Of a DNA stretch of 64,000 bases, positions 31,076 to 43,900 are shown piece after piece. The notes below the pieces were generated by a model. It was not told the DNA's origin, made no database searches, and saw only the letters and a program-made list of their open reading frames with translations. Positions within the stretch are counted from its first letter, which is position 1; every line of letters starts with the position of its first letter. Made by a program: the position numbers and the translations under genes. Origin of the DNA: Agriotes lineatus (taxonomy: Eukaryota > Arthropoda > Insecta > Coleoptera > Elateridae); the NCBI GenBank assembly GCA_940337035.1, contig CALNHX010001918.1, positions 62,001 to 126,000 on the forward strand, in the 5' to 3' direction.

Positions 31076-33449
31076 CTACGTTCCCGTTAACCATACGATC
31101 AAAATACCTATTATTATTCTTACAAAGGACGTAATTCCAGCAACTTGTGTTTGAAACCTTTTTCTCTAATGTTTAATCTATTCACAATGTTCTAACCTCC
31201 CAGCTGATTGTTAGGGTGGCATATATGTTGGTACCCATGGGAAATAACTAAACATAAGAAAATTGGGTTATGTTGTTTTCAATTTGTGGTTATGATTTTT
31301 TGAATGGTTGCATTGTTGCCAGTTAATTTTTTTTCTCCTTCCGTAAAATGTTCGGCATTTTGACATTAAAATTGCAACAATGCCAATAAAACAATTATAA
31401 AAAGTCATAGTTTTTTATGTCACAGTTAGACTTCTATCATAATTCATGCATGCAACCTAATAAAAACATTTAAACAGCTAACTGGGAGAGGGAAATATCG
31501 TGAATGGATTATATTCACTTATAATACCACGAGTAGTAAAAGTTATGTTGAATATCTTTGCTGTGGTCTGTGGTATCACGAATGTCCATTGCGCTTAGGT
31601 TCGATTAGGACGAGTGCGCTAGGAAAATAGGGCTGAAAATATCGTAACGAGGCCAATAATATTGATACAATAAAACGAAACACTTGGTTATGCGAATTAC
31701 ATAGATTATCAATTTAAAAAATTACAGGCGGTGGGATTCGATCGACGTCACTTGCGTATGCGGTTCTAATTGCATTGATTTGTTACAGTGAGTCATGCAG
31801 CCCCAGTGGTACAAGTGCGACCTGCGGCTGTATTTAACAGAACGGTCTTATTGTTGAAACGTTTTGACTCTTTTGCGAAGTTATTCTGTATCTGTTGGGT
31901 CCTGTTTTTGTCAAGTGTAAAGCCTGACCTATGAGAAACTGATTACTTTAATCTATTTCTCAGTTTACGCAAAAATAAACAAAACTTAATTTTTTTAAGG
32001 TGCTCACCCTGTATATTGTAGTGACTGCTCTGACATTCTTTTAACTTGAATTATATAGTTTAAAATTCAATATTATTTTCTTATTAAGAACGATAGCGCC
32101 TTGAGACTCTTTTCAGGGTTGGCTCGATTATCTAGTTGCTTATTAATTGAAATTTTATTCTAATAATGACTTCAAATTGTTTAATGACATGAACTGTCCC
32201 CTTGTACGTCAAACAGTACTCCACTAATATTTTCAATCAAATATGACAAATATTAATTCTATTCACATCTTATTGACTCAATATTATACGGTAAGTACTT
32301 GATTCTAGTTAATTGCACTTTTTTAATTGTATTTTATTTACTATAGCTTTGATAGGACAAACTAAAACCCACCTTAAACTGCGTTAACTCTCCCTGCTTT
32401 AATGTCACTTCCAAGACAGTACTCCTCTTGATGTCCACAGCCCGGATCCCTAGATAGTCCTGCTGTGATGCACTGCTTATTGACAAACAGCTGTCAACTT
32501 GTCAAACCCTTGACTGCTAGCAGGAATGGTCCCGTTCTACTTCACCAACGCTGTCACCTTCCAGAGCTTCCCTCGTTTCGATGGCTTCACGGAAAGTTTG
32601 CTATCACAGATGATCGCTAATTAATATTCTTCTCCCTTAGCTCTTACGAGTACTTTAGCAATCTCTATCGTCAGTAAAAAACAGAATCGCCTGAGCCCAG
32701 TAGTTCCTCTGCTATCCTCCGTCGACAGACCCACACGTCCTCAGTACTCTCTCAACAAATCCAGCACTTGACAACTGTCTAACCAATGTAACTTCTTATC
32801 ATTTCTATTATTCAAAATAAACTAATTCCATTCAAATCTTATTTTCTTCTTGCTTCTTCTGCTTGCTTGTATCTAGTTATACCACCTTCCAAATTCTCTT
32901 CAGTAACTGTTATAATAATCTTCTTAATATTTCATTTAATTTTCACCTCGTAAATTTGTTTTAACCCTTTTTAAAAATACTTTCACCAACTAGCATATAA
33001 TAAATAGGGTAATTTCTAAGTATTTATTTAGACCGAAAAATTCTATTCAAAAGTACATTTTTATTTTATAATTTGTTATTTTCTAATAATCGTTACAAAA
33101 TCCATTTAACTCCTATGTTACAATTATTCATGCCATCGACAAATTAAATTTATTTGACTTCTACCTACCTCATCATATTATTTTAATAGAAATTATATTT
33201 GTCATATGTAATATGAGCATGTATTTACCTTATAACTTTAAAAACCACTACAGAATACTCAAGTGCTATACCTATCATCTTAATTTGCATCAAATTCAAA
33301 TTCTATTAATTACTTTCATTCAAACAGCCAATTCTTTTTAAACTTTTCTAAGTTGATTGTATTGATCTCCCAAATTTTATATTTACATTAATCTTCATCC
33401 AAAACTGCTCTTTATGTATCATAACAATATATTGGTTTGGGATTTTCTC
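31076..33449. other. Intergenic sequence, no feature recognised
   Basis: No exon or element could be supported. A CACCCTGTATA motif (about 32005) is the inverse of the TACAGGGTG ends seen elsewhere. Confidence 0.35.
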
Positions 33450-34560
33450 GGTTTTATGCCAAGTTGAAACAATAAAGAAGCCAACCTGCAATCGATTACT
33501 AATAATAATCAATGGTAGTATAATCGCAGATCAACCCCCCTATCATTTATACACCACGGTAGCTCTGAAATGTTCTTAATGTTCTCAATGACCTAGCTAG
33601 CTCAATCTCGGTGGCCTTGGGTCGCAGATTTCTATCATCAGCTGAACTGCTGCAAGCTCTTATAATAATAAAAAAACACAGGGCGCCAGAGATCACAGAT
33701 TTCAAGAAATAAATAAAATTATAGCAACAATTAGGTTTATTAATTAATAATTAATAGTTGCTCGCAACATCGTTATTAAGTCTGTAAATTGTTTATCACA
33801 ATATTAAACGGTTTAAATACAGTATATTACTAATGCTGAAAATGCAGCACGCACAAAAAAATATGTGAACCTCTTTTGGGCTTTTGGAGTGAATATAATT
33901 ACAACTCAATGAAGGAGTAAGCTTACCACTGTCATATATTTTAACCGTTATCTCGGTAATGATGATAAAATGGCGTGAGGGCCCTTTTTACAAAATTCTT
34001 AATACGTATTCATATGAGCATTTAGCAAAACTTTAAATTTGGGAATTGTAAATTTTTGAACAATTAATACATTATGTTTTGAATGTGTAAAGCGTAGATT
34101 TGTGATCAATTAATACCTTTCATGTTAACGGAGTTTAAATTTGTAAATTATAAATCTGAAGCGTCGTTAAAATCGATTCAGCCAACAATTCATGGGTGGA
34201 CGGGGTTATCAACAAACGTTGAAACAAGACTAACCTGGGTTGTGATAAAAAAACGTCGCCGGCAGGCACTGAATTGGTCCAGGATTATCTTAGCGTACCA
34301 GCCAACAGCAGCATCAAACTCGTGGCCGAAATTGATAATGGAACGGACGCTCCTTGTTACAACTTGGCAAGCTCAAGATGACATTCCAGAAAGGAGTTGC
34401 GGGTCCAAGTTATTAATTATGGTGTTAAATAAGGAGACCCAAATAAGAAGACGTCTAAAAACGGCATCTAAGAATGGCGTTTAAGAATGACGTTGAAGAA
34501 TGACGTCTAAGAGCTAATAAAAAAGGGAAATTACTAAACTGAATATTAAACAAGTAGCGT
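33450..34560 (-). repeat. Old interspersed repeat, copy 2 (inverse of 2510-3640)
   Basis: The inverse of this interval carries the same ordered blocks as 2510-3640, including TGGCGCCC, CCGAGATAACGG, GGGGGGTTGATCTGCGATTA and the tRNA-like segment (33590-33640, A-box-like TAGCTCAATCTCGG on the plus strand). A frame 34122-34484 is open but falls in the repeat and shows no known domain. Confidence 0.6.
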
Positions 34561-35249
34561 AGACATACCTAATTTTAGTCATCGGCTCACAAATGAAGTT
34601 AATTAATAATCGGTGCAATAGCACGCGGAAATGCCTTCGTAAAAGCAAGTTACTTCAACCGAATGCAAAAATCGAATGCCCGCTAAACGACGGAATAGCT
34701 GCTCGCTGGCACGGAAAGATAACAAGTGAATTTCGGAAAAACCAAAACCAGCACTTTTGCGCGAACAAGATTTGATATCGTTTGAAATACAGCGAATTAT
34801 AACTCAAGTGAAAATATACAGGCTGGCCCGGAAATGAATAAATGACGAAACAAATAGCCGGAGCTAAAGATTTGTTTCAAAGTAAATATATAATCTGCGT
34901 GCAAAATATTGTCATCCCCCAACAAATAGTTTTTAAGTTATACCGCCAACAGACAGACAGAAGGAATTGAGAAAACCTATTTTTCGTCATCTAGAGACCC
35001 TGAAACGTGAAGATCTGAAGAAATCTCGGAAGGTGATGTATTGATTACAATACTTTCGTCTTTTAGACAAGGGAAGTAAAAATTCAATTTGAATAAAAAT
35101 AAATACTGGTATGTGCCCAAGTGTTATACTAAGTGTAGTCACGAGAAGAGGAATTGGGTTAAAATAATGAAAATGTTAATGCTGTGTGCGTGAAGCATAA
35201 CTAACAGGGGTTGCTGACGACGGTACGTCCAAGCAGTCGGTGGTAACAG

Positions 35250-35315
35250 GTGCAAAATTCATTTTGCCAAATTAGAGAAGAAGAAATTGCGCTAGAAGAA
35301 AAAAAAGTCCAGAAT
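35250..35315 (+). CDS. Possible internal exon, unidentified gene
   Basis: A 22-codon stretch (VQNSFCQIREEEIALEEKKV...) between an acceptor CAG (35247-35249) and a consensus donor GTAAGT at 35316, phase 0 at both ends. Its charged, helical composition would join in frame to the terminal exon at 36461. The acceptor's pyrimidine tract is weak. This is inference from splice signals and composition only. Confidence 0.3.
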
Positions 35316-36460
35316 GTAAGTGAAAATTAAAGATCATCTCAACAAATACCAGATCTGAGTAAAAAGTAGAAAGTTAAAAGAACTAAACTGCTAATTTGAA
35401 CAACGATAAAGTTGATTAAAACCAAATATTAATAAATTTAAAGACAAGCAATGTTAATAAAGCTAATCGTTTTCAAGAGAAAAGTTTAAAAACATTAATT
35501 ATTGCATCATAAAAAAATCATGTTAACATACAGGATTAATTACGTAAAATCGAATTTAATACTAAATTTTTAACTAACCATATTTTGATAAAATGTATTA
35601 ATATTGAAAATACAGATTTATAATAAATAAATATAAATTGCCTCATATTAAAGTGTTGTTTTTGTTGTGTATGTTCTAATTAAATTCTGCAGTAACCCAA
35701 CGAGATTAAGAATCAATCAATCAATTTTTTTACAAGTACATGCTCTAGCTGTGGACATAGAAAAGTAAGATTAGAATATAACATGATATACAGTATATAT
35801 TTCTGTGGTCTAATAGCATTTATTTTATTTAATTTAAAATAAATATTGTTTTCAGGTTTTATCAAAAATTGGACTCTAAATTTTATCTCTTTGATCCACA
35901 GTTTGAGTATGCAAATGTAATAACTTTTGTTATTAGACTCATATCTCTGGGTTACTGTTAAATACAATTAGGTCATAAACATTCAAAAACTATAATGGAA
36001 AATATGAAACAATTGTGTTTATTAAAAAAATATCTACCTTTATCATATGTTTATCAGCTTTTTTATAATATTTGACAAATACTTAATTTCATTCAAATCA
36101 ATTTTAAAGTAACTATACTGTATGTTTACAATGGTAAATTATCAAATTTGTCCAATTGAATTCAATTTTATTATTTGTAAGTACGTAGCAGATAAATATT
36201 TCTTATTACTGTTTTCCTTTTATATTTGTCTTGTTTTTAAATTAAAGTTTAATACACTTACTTGGTCATCTTTTTTCTTCGAGCTCTTTTATCTTCTGTG
36301 TTTTCCAATTCGCTTGATCTCGGCAACAACTATCCTTCTCGTAGATGGCAGCAATTCCCTTTGTAGTGTAAGTTTATGCACTCACTTAGTTTTTTCGATG
36401 TCGCACTAATTTTTTCATTTATCACTATTTATGCGTATGACATTATTTAACTTGTTACAG

Positions 36461-36598
36461 GATAATTTACTCAAATCGGCATTGAGTATTCTACAAGACA
36501 AAATCGAAAATAAAGTACAGGGTCCGCCGGCTTTTACAAAAACACAGATCCTAAATGTGTCGGAGCAGATGAAGGAGCTCCTGTTACCCACGGTCTAG
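36461..36598 (+). CDS. Terminal exon of an unidentified host gene
   Basis: An acceptor with pyrimidine-rich lead (TTAACTTGTTACAG, AG at 36459-36460) opens 45 codons ending at TAG 36596-36598. The peptide (DNLLKSALSILQDKIENKVQ, then GPPAFTKTQILNVSEQMKEL) has codon use and composition of a real coding exon, with a predicted helix. I recognise no family. The preceding exon is uncertain: a phase-0 donor exists at 36368 (after AGT), giving a 93-nt intron, and another at 35316. No clear AATAAA is seen soon after the stop. Confidence 0.55.
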   Translation, partial: DNLLKSALSILQDKIENKVQGPPAFTKTQILNVSEQMKELLLPTV

Positions 36599-39133
36599 TT
36601 CAGTCGAGAAGGCGTGATTCGAAAGCTCAATTAAAACCGACGGCACTTGCCCTAGGACTTTTACTTAAAACGTTACCTAGAGCGCCACTCGTTTTTAAGG
36701 GATGAACAACTCTCGTGACCCAAAACGAGAAACATCACGAGAGCTAGACCAACAATGTACTGGGTTAGCTGCAGGCTGCCTCTTCGCCGTCACTCACCAA
36801 GCTCCACCAGGTCTGTAGGTATAAACGCAAGGTGGCCTTGAATCAAATGACTTACCTTGGAACCACCCTCCTAGAAAATTAGGATCTTAATGCAAGATAA
36901 TATGCGGAAGGCTTGCACGGCAAACGAGACATGTTTTGGCTTTTACAATAAAATACACACGGCCTTTGCCAATAGGGGTTGAAGACCCAGAAAGGATTTC
37001 TCAAATACTACTATAAATAAACGTCTAGCTTAAAGAAAAATTAGCCTTTAATGATTTAAAAACACAAGAAATTTCAGGTTAAATACACCAGTGGTAAATC
37101 CTAACTGAATATTATCGGGGATCCCAAGCAAGAGTTACCTTAATGGCTAATTACAAAACAAAAAGTAAATTGTCACAAAAAAAGATAACAAGGATATTTC
37201 CCACAATTCACACATAATCAAATAAGGTTTCCTTTATAAAATTAGTCGGCGCAAAGTCCAAAACGAAATGCAGCGCACACTATGCATCCGGGCACTTTTG
37301 TAGTACACGACGAAATACAATAAACAATACACAGCGAGATACAATAAACAAAATCGGGCCTACCTCGAGTCAAAACATGCATCAGGTGGTCAGTGAACAT
37401 TACAGGGCAGGAATTCTCAGGAGCTCAGCGGCGGCGATGCGGCGATGCAGATAGAAGGACGTAACTGAATTTGCAGATGCAAAACTCCCCAATGCGAGAA
37501 ATTACTTCGGCACGATTTAAAGGCGTCTTAATTGGATTTGCACTAAGGCAAACTGTCCTCCCCAAAATCCAAAGGGGCAAGGACACAGTACAAGGAGGCG
37601 CCTGGCACCAAAATTTACGTCAGTTAATTCAACGCCCGCACTCGCCACTGGGACCTTAAGTTCTTTACTTTCGGCTATTGAACCTGGGGTCGAACTGCAC
37701 GAAATTCGAAAATTCACAAGAGCACACACAGTTTGCTTGAAGCAGACGAAAGCGGAACCAGAATGTCTTTACGAAAAGCTTCCCCCCCCCCCCCCAACCA
37801 CGACAGCGTGGCCAGGGGGCGACCAAAAACTCCACGTCTGTTGTACTCTATTACTCGCTACTGATTAATTCTCTAAATGTACGGGCTCGAAGATCGCCCA
37901 CCGGAAGAAAGTTTGGAGTTCTAAAATTAATGATTCCATATGCATAGTCATCAAGCGCTTATCGAAACTTGCTTCCCTTTTCCAAAACTTGGAGCAAAAC
38001 TCGGACGGCTGATGCAATGTCTGCGTCGACAAAAATTCGGGGGAAGCCCCGTTTAAGCGATACTGCATTTCGGAAAGTTCCACAAGGCTCAAATGTCTTG
38101 ACCGATAAATAAGATTTCTAAGAAGAAGTCCCGAAGCTACGACTGCCGGAAGGCGAGATAGAGTTCTGATACAGTGTTCAAACATTACGTGACAACAAGG
38201 GATTCATCTAACCTTATTTTCAAAAGCTTAAATACATCGGGCAATAAGCAAGTTAAAAAGTTGAAATACAAAACGGTCTTATCTCGAACAAACGGAAATA
38301 ACTGCAAGAAGCTACGCAGTCCCAAGAAAATGTTTATAAAGAAATTTTACAGGTTACGAGCATCTGAACGCTGGCTGAAATGAATTCGAAAGTCACTAGT
38401 ACACGGCCGAATCCAGTAAAAATTCAGGTAGAACGAACGAGGTCGAAATAAAATTAAAGTTCCATTACAAACTGTACATACCAGTATATTATTAATTAAA
38501 ATTGACAATTAAATTCCGTTTTAACTTGGACCTGTCAATCAAATTTTTATAAATTTTCCCACCCCATTTGTTCTGTTATTTTAAAATACCCGCCAAAACC
38601 ATTGGTTATCACACAATCGATAATACAGATTTCTAGTCTTAATTGTTATGATTTTTCTTGTCATTAATAATAATTTTAGGTTAACAGTTTTCAATTGTGT
38701 ATGTCTCCAACTACATGACATCAACCCTTTTATAAACCAAATATGTAATAATTAAATTTCTGTGTTACATTTTATTATAATAATTACTGCTTTCAAATAA
38801 ATCTTGACTCATTTGTATTACAATTGCAATCATAACTGGACTATTTACAAATGAACTGCAAATACCGTTGTAGGAAATAGAAATCCGAATGATAAAACGA
38901 AGTTATTACAACCCGTATCCCTTTAGGAACATTATTTTTAAGCTGCTTTATCATTATGTAGTTATTAGAATGTTTTGTCATTTCATGATCATATCAATAT
39001 ATGTATTGTAATGATATACACAGGAGTATAAAAATCAATTTTAGAAAGGATTAAGGGAGTACAATAGTTGAATATAATCAAGATCTACCTATTTAAATAT
39101 GAATTAGAAATATGAATAATTATTATACAATTA
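36599..39133. other. Intergenic sequence, no gene recognised
   Basis: Moderate GC islands (36600-36860, 37400-37850) without convincing exons. They may be decayed LTR or other repeat sequence. A run of about 14 C lies near 37783-37796. Frames such as 37865-38185 (-) have no recognisable domain. Confidence 0.35.
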
Positions 39134-39688
39134 AGCCTGTATGACACGACGCTAAATTTTATTCAAAATTTACTTGTAAATTTTCATAAAAATATTAAGC
39201 ACCGTTGCATACAGAAAATTGGCTGCTAAATTTTGCGCTAAATTTTCATGTAAATTATTGAGAACTTGTTCTAAATTTCCTGGTAAATATGCGTGTAAAA
39301 ATGCGCAGAAGTATCGTAATCAGACTAAACTGCAGCGCATGACGCGGAATGTAAACATAAACATAACCTGCATTTTATTAGCATTGTTTAACCACATGTT
39401 TAATGTTGGCGCTCCTATCTAAGATACATATAAGGGTCTCTAAGATAAGTGCCTTAACCCAACCTCAGAAAAATAGCTAACAAACGACAAATAACATGAA
39501 AACAAACGCATACTTCAACCAATACCCTCTAGAGGGTACTGTTTCCACTTAACATATTTGCTACTACGCATGTGCGCATGCCAAATTTAACATCAAATTT
39601 AGCACACGTTGCAAACAGGAAATTATCAGTAAATTTGAAAATTTACAAGTAAATTTTGTACAAAATTTAGCGTCGTGTCATACAGGCT
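39134..39688. mobile_element. PIF/Harbinger-like MITE
   Basis: Terminal inverted repeats of about 48 bp: AGCCTGTATGACACGACGCT and AAATTTT at the left and the exact complement of these at the right, flanked by TTA on both sides (39131-39133, 39689-39691). A 3-bp TWA duplication is characteristic of PIF/Harbinger. The 555-bp interior is AT-rich with repeated CTAAATTTT phrases and no transposase. Confidence 0.75.
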
Positions 39689-39691
39689 TTA

Positions 39692-40969
39692 GAAAACAAT
39701 ATAGAATTAATAATTGAGTGGAATATGGCTACTTCAGAAACAGATGGATTCAAAAATAATATAATATTTAAAAAGTAAGGTTTGAAGGGAATGACAAATA
39801 CTTAATCAAAATAAATTATTATAAATAGTAGGTAGAAATCAAATATAAGGAGATAGAGTGTTAAAAGTAGAAAAATGATATCGTTAAGCACTTTGTTTTT
39901 AATTATGGAGATAACAAACTTGAAAAAATGCAGCTGTAATTAATTTTGGTGTAATTAAAAGTATTAAACTAAACCCTTTTTTTTAAAGTAATGTTTAGAT
40001 AATAAAAAGGGTTAAGTGTAATACTCAATTGACGTTGTAATATGGAAATAAAATATAATCTAAAAACAAGAAGAGATATCAAACTAGGGAAGTTTGCAAG
40101 TATGTGGTAAAAAGCTAATGGAAAAGCAGAATTAATCTACAAATGTGAATAAATGGAGTAAAATACTAAGTGAAGTTTATTGGAGAATTACATTTGACAT
40201 CATATATTAATTGAATTGGATTGCGTCAAACTGTTTGGTGCTAAGGGAGAGTTCCAAAGGAGGACCATTGGTGAAGGAAGCACGTTTCAGGAAATTGCGG
40301 TATTTGAGTTAGGTGGCTGCAGATATAGTCTATTTGGTTCCATGCTATGGAAGATTTTGCATTACTAATTCTGGTCAATTTGGACATCTTGTCTGTCATT
40401 AGAACCTTTCGTTGGGAAAAGGTACTGAAGAGGTTGGAGTCGTAGGTAGAGTGGAGCAGATTGATCGACATCCAGAACATTGTTTAGTCCAAGTGAAAGG
40501 TGGGTGATATTAAGTAGTAAGGTAATTACTGAAAAGAAATAAAGACTATAAAGGTGAATTTGTTATTAAAGAATTACTTACTGTTTGATATTGTCGTGTA
40601 CCAGTGAAACGATCGGGTATTTGTCATTTAATTTTCAAAATTGTTTGACATATCATTTGACAAAAGTTAATTTTTGAATTATAATAAAATTAAAAATCAG
40701 AACATTTCAGAATAAGCAAACTAGATAAAAGAAATCCACCCCTGATTTTCAGGAGCTAGAATAAAGAATAATTATTGATATTCAAATCATAAACAGGGCA
40801 ATTTAAATTTGATAAAAATAAAAATATAATTTATAAATAGATTAATAGAGCTATATGTAAAAGCATAGCAATATATACATGGATGTACATTCCTTAAGGA
40901 ATTGTAGCCGCTCGTTCTCTTGTAACTCATTTCTTGTCGTGAGTTAGTCCACGTTCTTTCCTCCTTAAC
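39692..40969. other. AT-rich sequence with a possible LINE scrap
   Basis: Most of it is featureless. On the minus strand 40240-40480 translates to a piece (SSIAWNQIDYICSH) that resembles the NQIDYI motif of LINE endonucleases, without further support. Confidence 0.3.
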
Positions 40970-43900
40970 TTAGTATATCCTGTTGTTTGTCCTTGCTGCT
41001 TCTGTTATTTTCTTCCACACACCTCGGTCCTGTATCTTTTCCCTCCATTCGTGTATCTCCAACTTTGTTATATTTTCTACTACCTGATCTTCCCACCTGC
41101 TTTTCGGTCTTCCTCTTCCTCTGCTGGAGTCCGATCTCCACATTGTGATTTTCTTTACTTCCTTGTTGTTTCCCATTCTTCTTATGTGGCCGTACCAACG
41201 GAGTCTGCACTTTTATGAACTTCACTATATCATCTCATTTAGGATAGTTTTTATTTCAAAGTTCATTAACCATCTGTATTCCCTATCTACAACTTTCTTT
41301 AGTCCGTATATTCTTCTTATGACCTTTCTTTCGAATATTCTTAGTTTCGCCTGTTCCAGGCTTCTTAAATTCACCGTCTCAGCACTATAAGTCACTACCG
41401 GTCTAAGTTTTCTATTTTTACTTCTTTAGTTGTTACATTCGTATTTTCTCTGTTTATTTCGATATATTAATTTTCCATTGGTTTATTATTAGGCCCCGTT
41501 TCTTTGCTTCTTGCTCAATTTTCTGGATTGCTTTTTCCAGGCTTCTCCTATCTCTAGCTAGCACGGTAAGATCATCTTTGTACGCCACTACTTGTATTGC
41601 TTTGTTAATAACTGTTCCCTTTTAATTGCACTCTTTGACTATTGCATCCGTATTAAAATAAATAAAGTTGTCTTACACCTAAGTTAAATTCAAAATCTTC
41701 GGTTTCTCCTTCATCTGTCATGACCGCTGCTTTTGAATGTCTCATATTCATTTCTATCAATCTCATTAGCTTTCCTGGTATTTCCATGTCCTTCATGGCT
41801 TTTATCATCTGCTCCAATTTCAGACTATCGAATGCATGCTTGAAGTCTATATACACAATTTGCAGTCTTGTTCCACATTCATAGCACTTTTAGATTATTT
41901 GGTTCACTATGTGTGCTGTATCAATGGTAGATCTGCCTCTTCTCAAAACCATGTTGATAGTCTCCCATTTGCGTCTCCGTGTGCTTCATTAATTTTTTAT
42001 TTATTAGAGTGGGCAGTATCTGTGATTCCCCTGTAGTTTTCACATACATTTGGATCTCCGTTCTTATATATTGGCATTATTAGCCCTTCTTTCCACTCGC
42101 TAGGCATCGTTTCGTTTTCCCAGATGTGAGTAAGAAGTTTAAATATTCTTTGTCTTAGAGCTTCTCCATATCTTATCAGCTCGTTGATGACGTGGTCATT
42201 TCCTCCTGTTTTGTTCATCTTAAGCTATGTTATTACTTTGGTGAGTTCTGTGGGTAAGTATGTCCAGTTCTTCCTTTTCTGTTGTTTTCTAAATTTCCTT
42301 CTTCCTGTCATCATTTTACGGTCTGTTAACGTTCCTTTAAAATGCTTTCTCCACTCTATGCTACTTATGTTTGTTGTATTTCTTTTCCTGTTTTGTCTTT
42401 TGATATATCTGTAGAGTTTTCTGTTGTTTTTGTTATTTTTTTCAATTGCGTCCATTAGTTCTTCAAGCCATCTTGTCTTCTTGGTTTTTATTAGTTTCGT
42501 GCCTGCTTTTCTAATTTCTTGGTATGTCTTATGGTCTAATCCACTTGATGTTTTTAGCCACTTTGTAACAATAGCATCTGCATAAATTTATAAAACAAAC
42601 ATTAAAAATGTATTAAACTTATGCCTCGCTTATTTAAGCGTTATCAGACGTTGCATCTATCCGGCGCAAGGTTTTCCGATAACGCGAAGGCTCCCGCTAT
42701 GTGCAACGTAGCGCTAAAGGACCGATCACGTCGTTTCCCCACTCCATGTGAACCCAGAACCGCTGGACCGATAAAGCCGCCAGAAGGACATAAAAGAAGA
42801 TTGCACTTCCATTTCACTTCACTTGAGATTCCTCCCCCTTGAGTCCACCAGTCCTGATCCTGTCACTTTCCCTTATCCTAGACTTCTCTCCTGAAGATAG
42901 ATTGAGACGGTGACTGCCCGTCTCCTAACTTGCTTCACTATAACCTTAAAACCGCATTACAATCCACCGCTATAATAGTCCCAAAACTAGTTAATACCAT
43001 TATTTCTATTAATCAAAATTACACATTCCGCCTAAATGTGTTTTGAGCCCTTTAGCCGCATGCATAAATCTACTTGAAGGGTCCTCCCTGAACGTTTAGA
43101 AATGTTCTCCAGAAGCCGGAACTCCGAGCCCATCTTTGGGATCGACCGCGAAGAAATTTTTCGAGAGCCACCGGGATGTTAATGCCTGGCGCCTGCTAAA
43201 AATTTGAGGAAAAAATTCGGGCCGAATTTCACATCGCCGTCACTCTGACGGATACGCTACGATCTCCTAGGACACCTGCAAGGCCCGCATGAACTCCTAT
43301 CTCAACACTGATGTGCAGATATCACTTACATCTGCGTGATTTAAGCATTTAATTCCAGCACCGTAAACACAAGCAATACCAAGATTTGGAGGTTATCCGG
43401 CCGGAACATTCGCTCTACCTATAATCGGTCCGTCGACTCAGATGGCTGCACTCCGAAATTACCTGTAAAGCGTGCTACATCACCCATAGTAACCGTCTGC
43501 CGTACAGCTCTGTTAGGAGGGTTGCAGTTCACCAGGAAGTAACAAAACACCACCCCCAGAAGAAATTATTTTCATAATGTACAATTCAGTTAATTCTAAA
43601 ACTACGGTTTAATTTGTATTATAGTTAGCTACAATATATCTATGACAATTATCTGGTGTTTTCCTGATTATATATATTTGAGTTGAGTGAACATATCTCT
43701 CCCAATTTGAGCTAACACGAGGTAGAAATTTAATAACGCCCTTAGTAAGGGGGTGAAATGTTAGAACTTTAGTCTAGCAGCCTTCTTCTCTTGTATTATC
43801 TCCTACGCATTCTTCGTCAAACCATTCATTCAATTTCCCTGTGGTTTTTTCTCCTATTACTTTGTATGCGGCAGATATGATACATCTTTTTATATTGCTC

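Noticed and set aside
36345..36367. 23-nt microexon before the terminal exon
   Set aside because: The donor is good, but the phase at its start does not fit the only upstream candidate exon; an extended exon from about 36284 is equally possible. Left unannotated.
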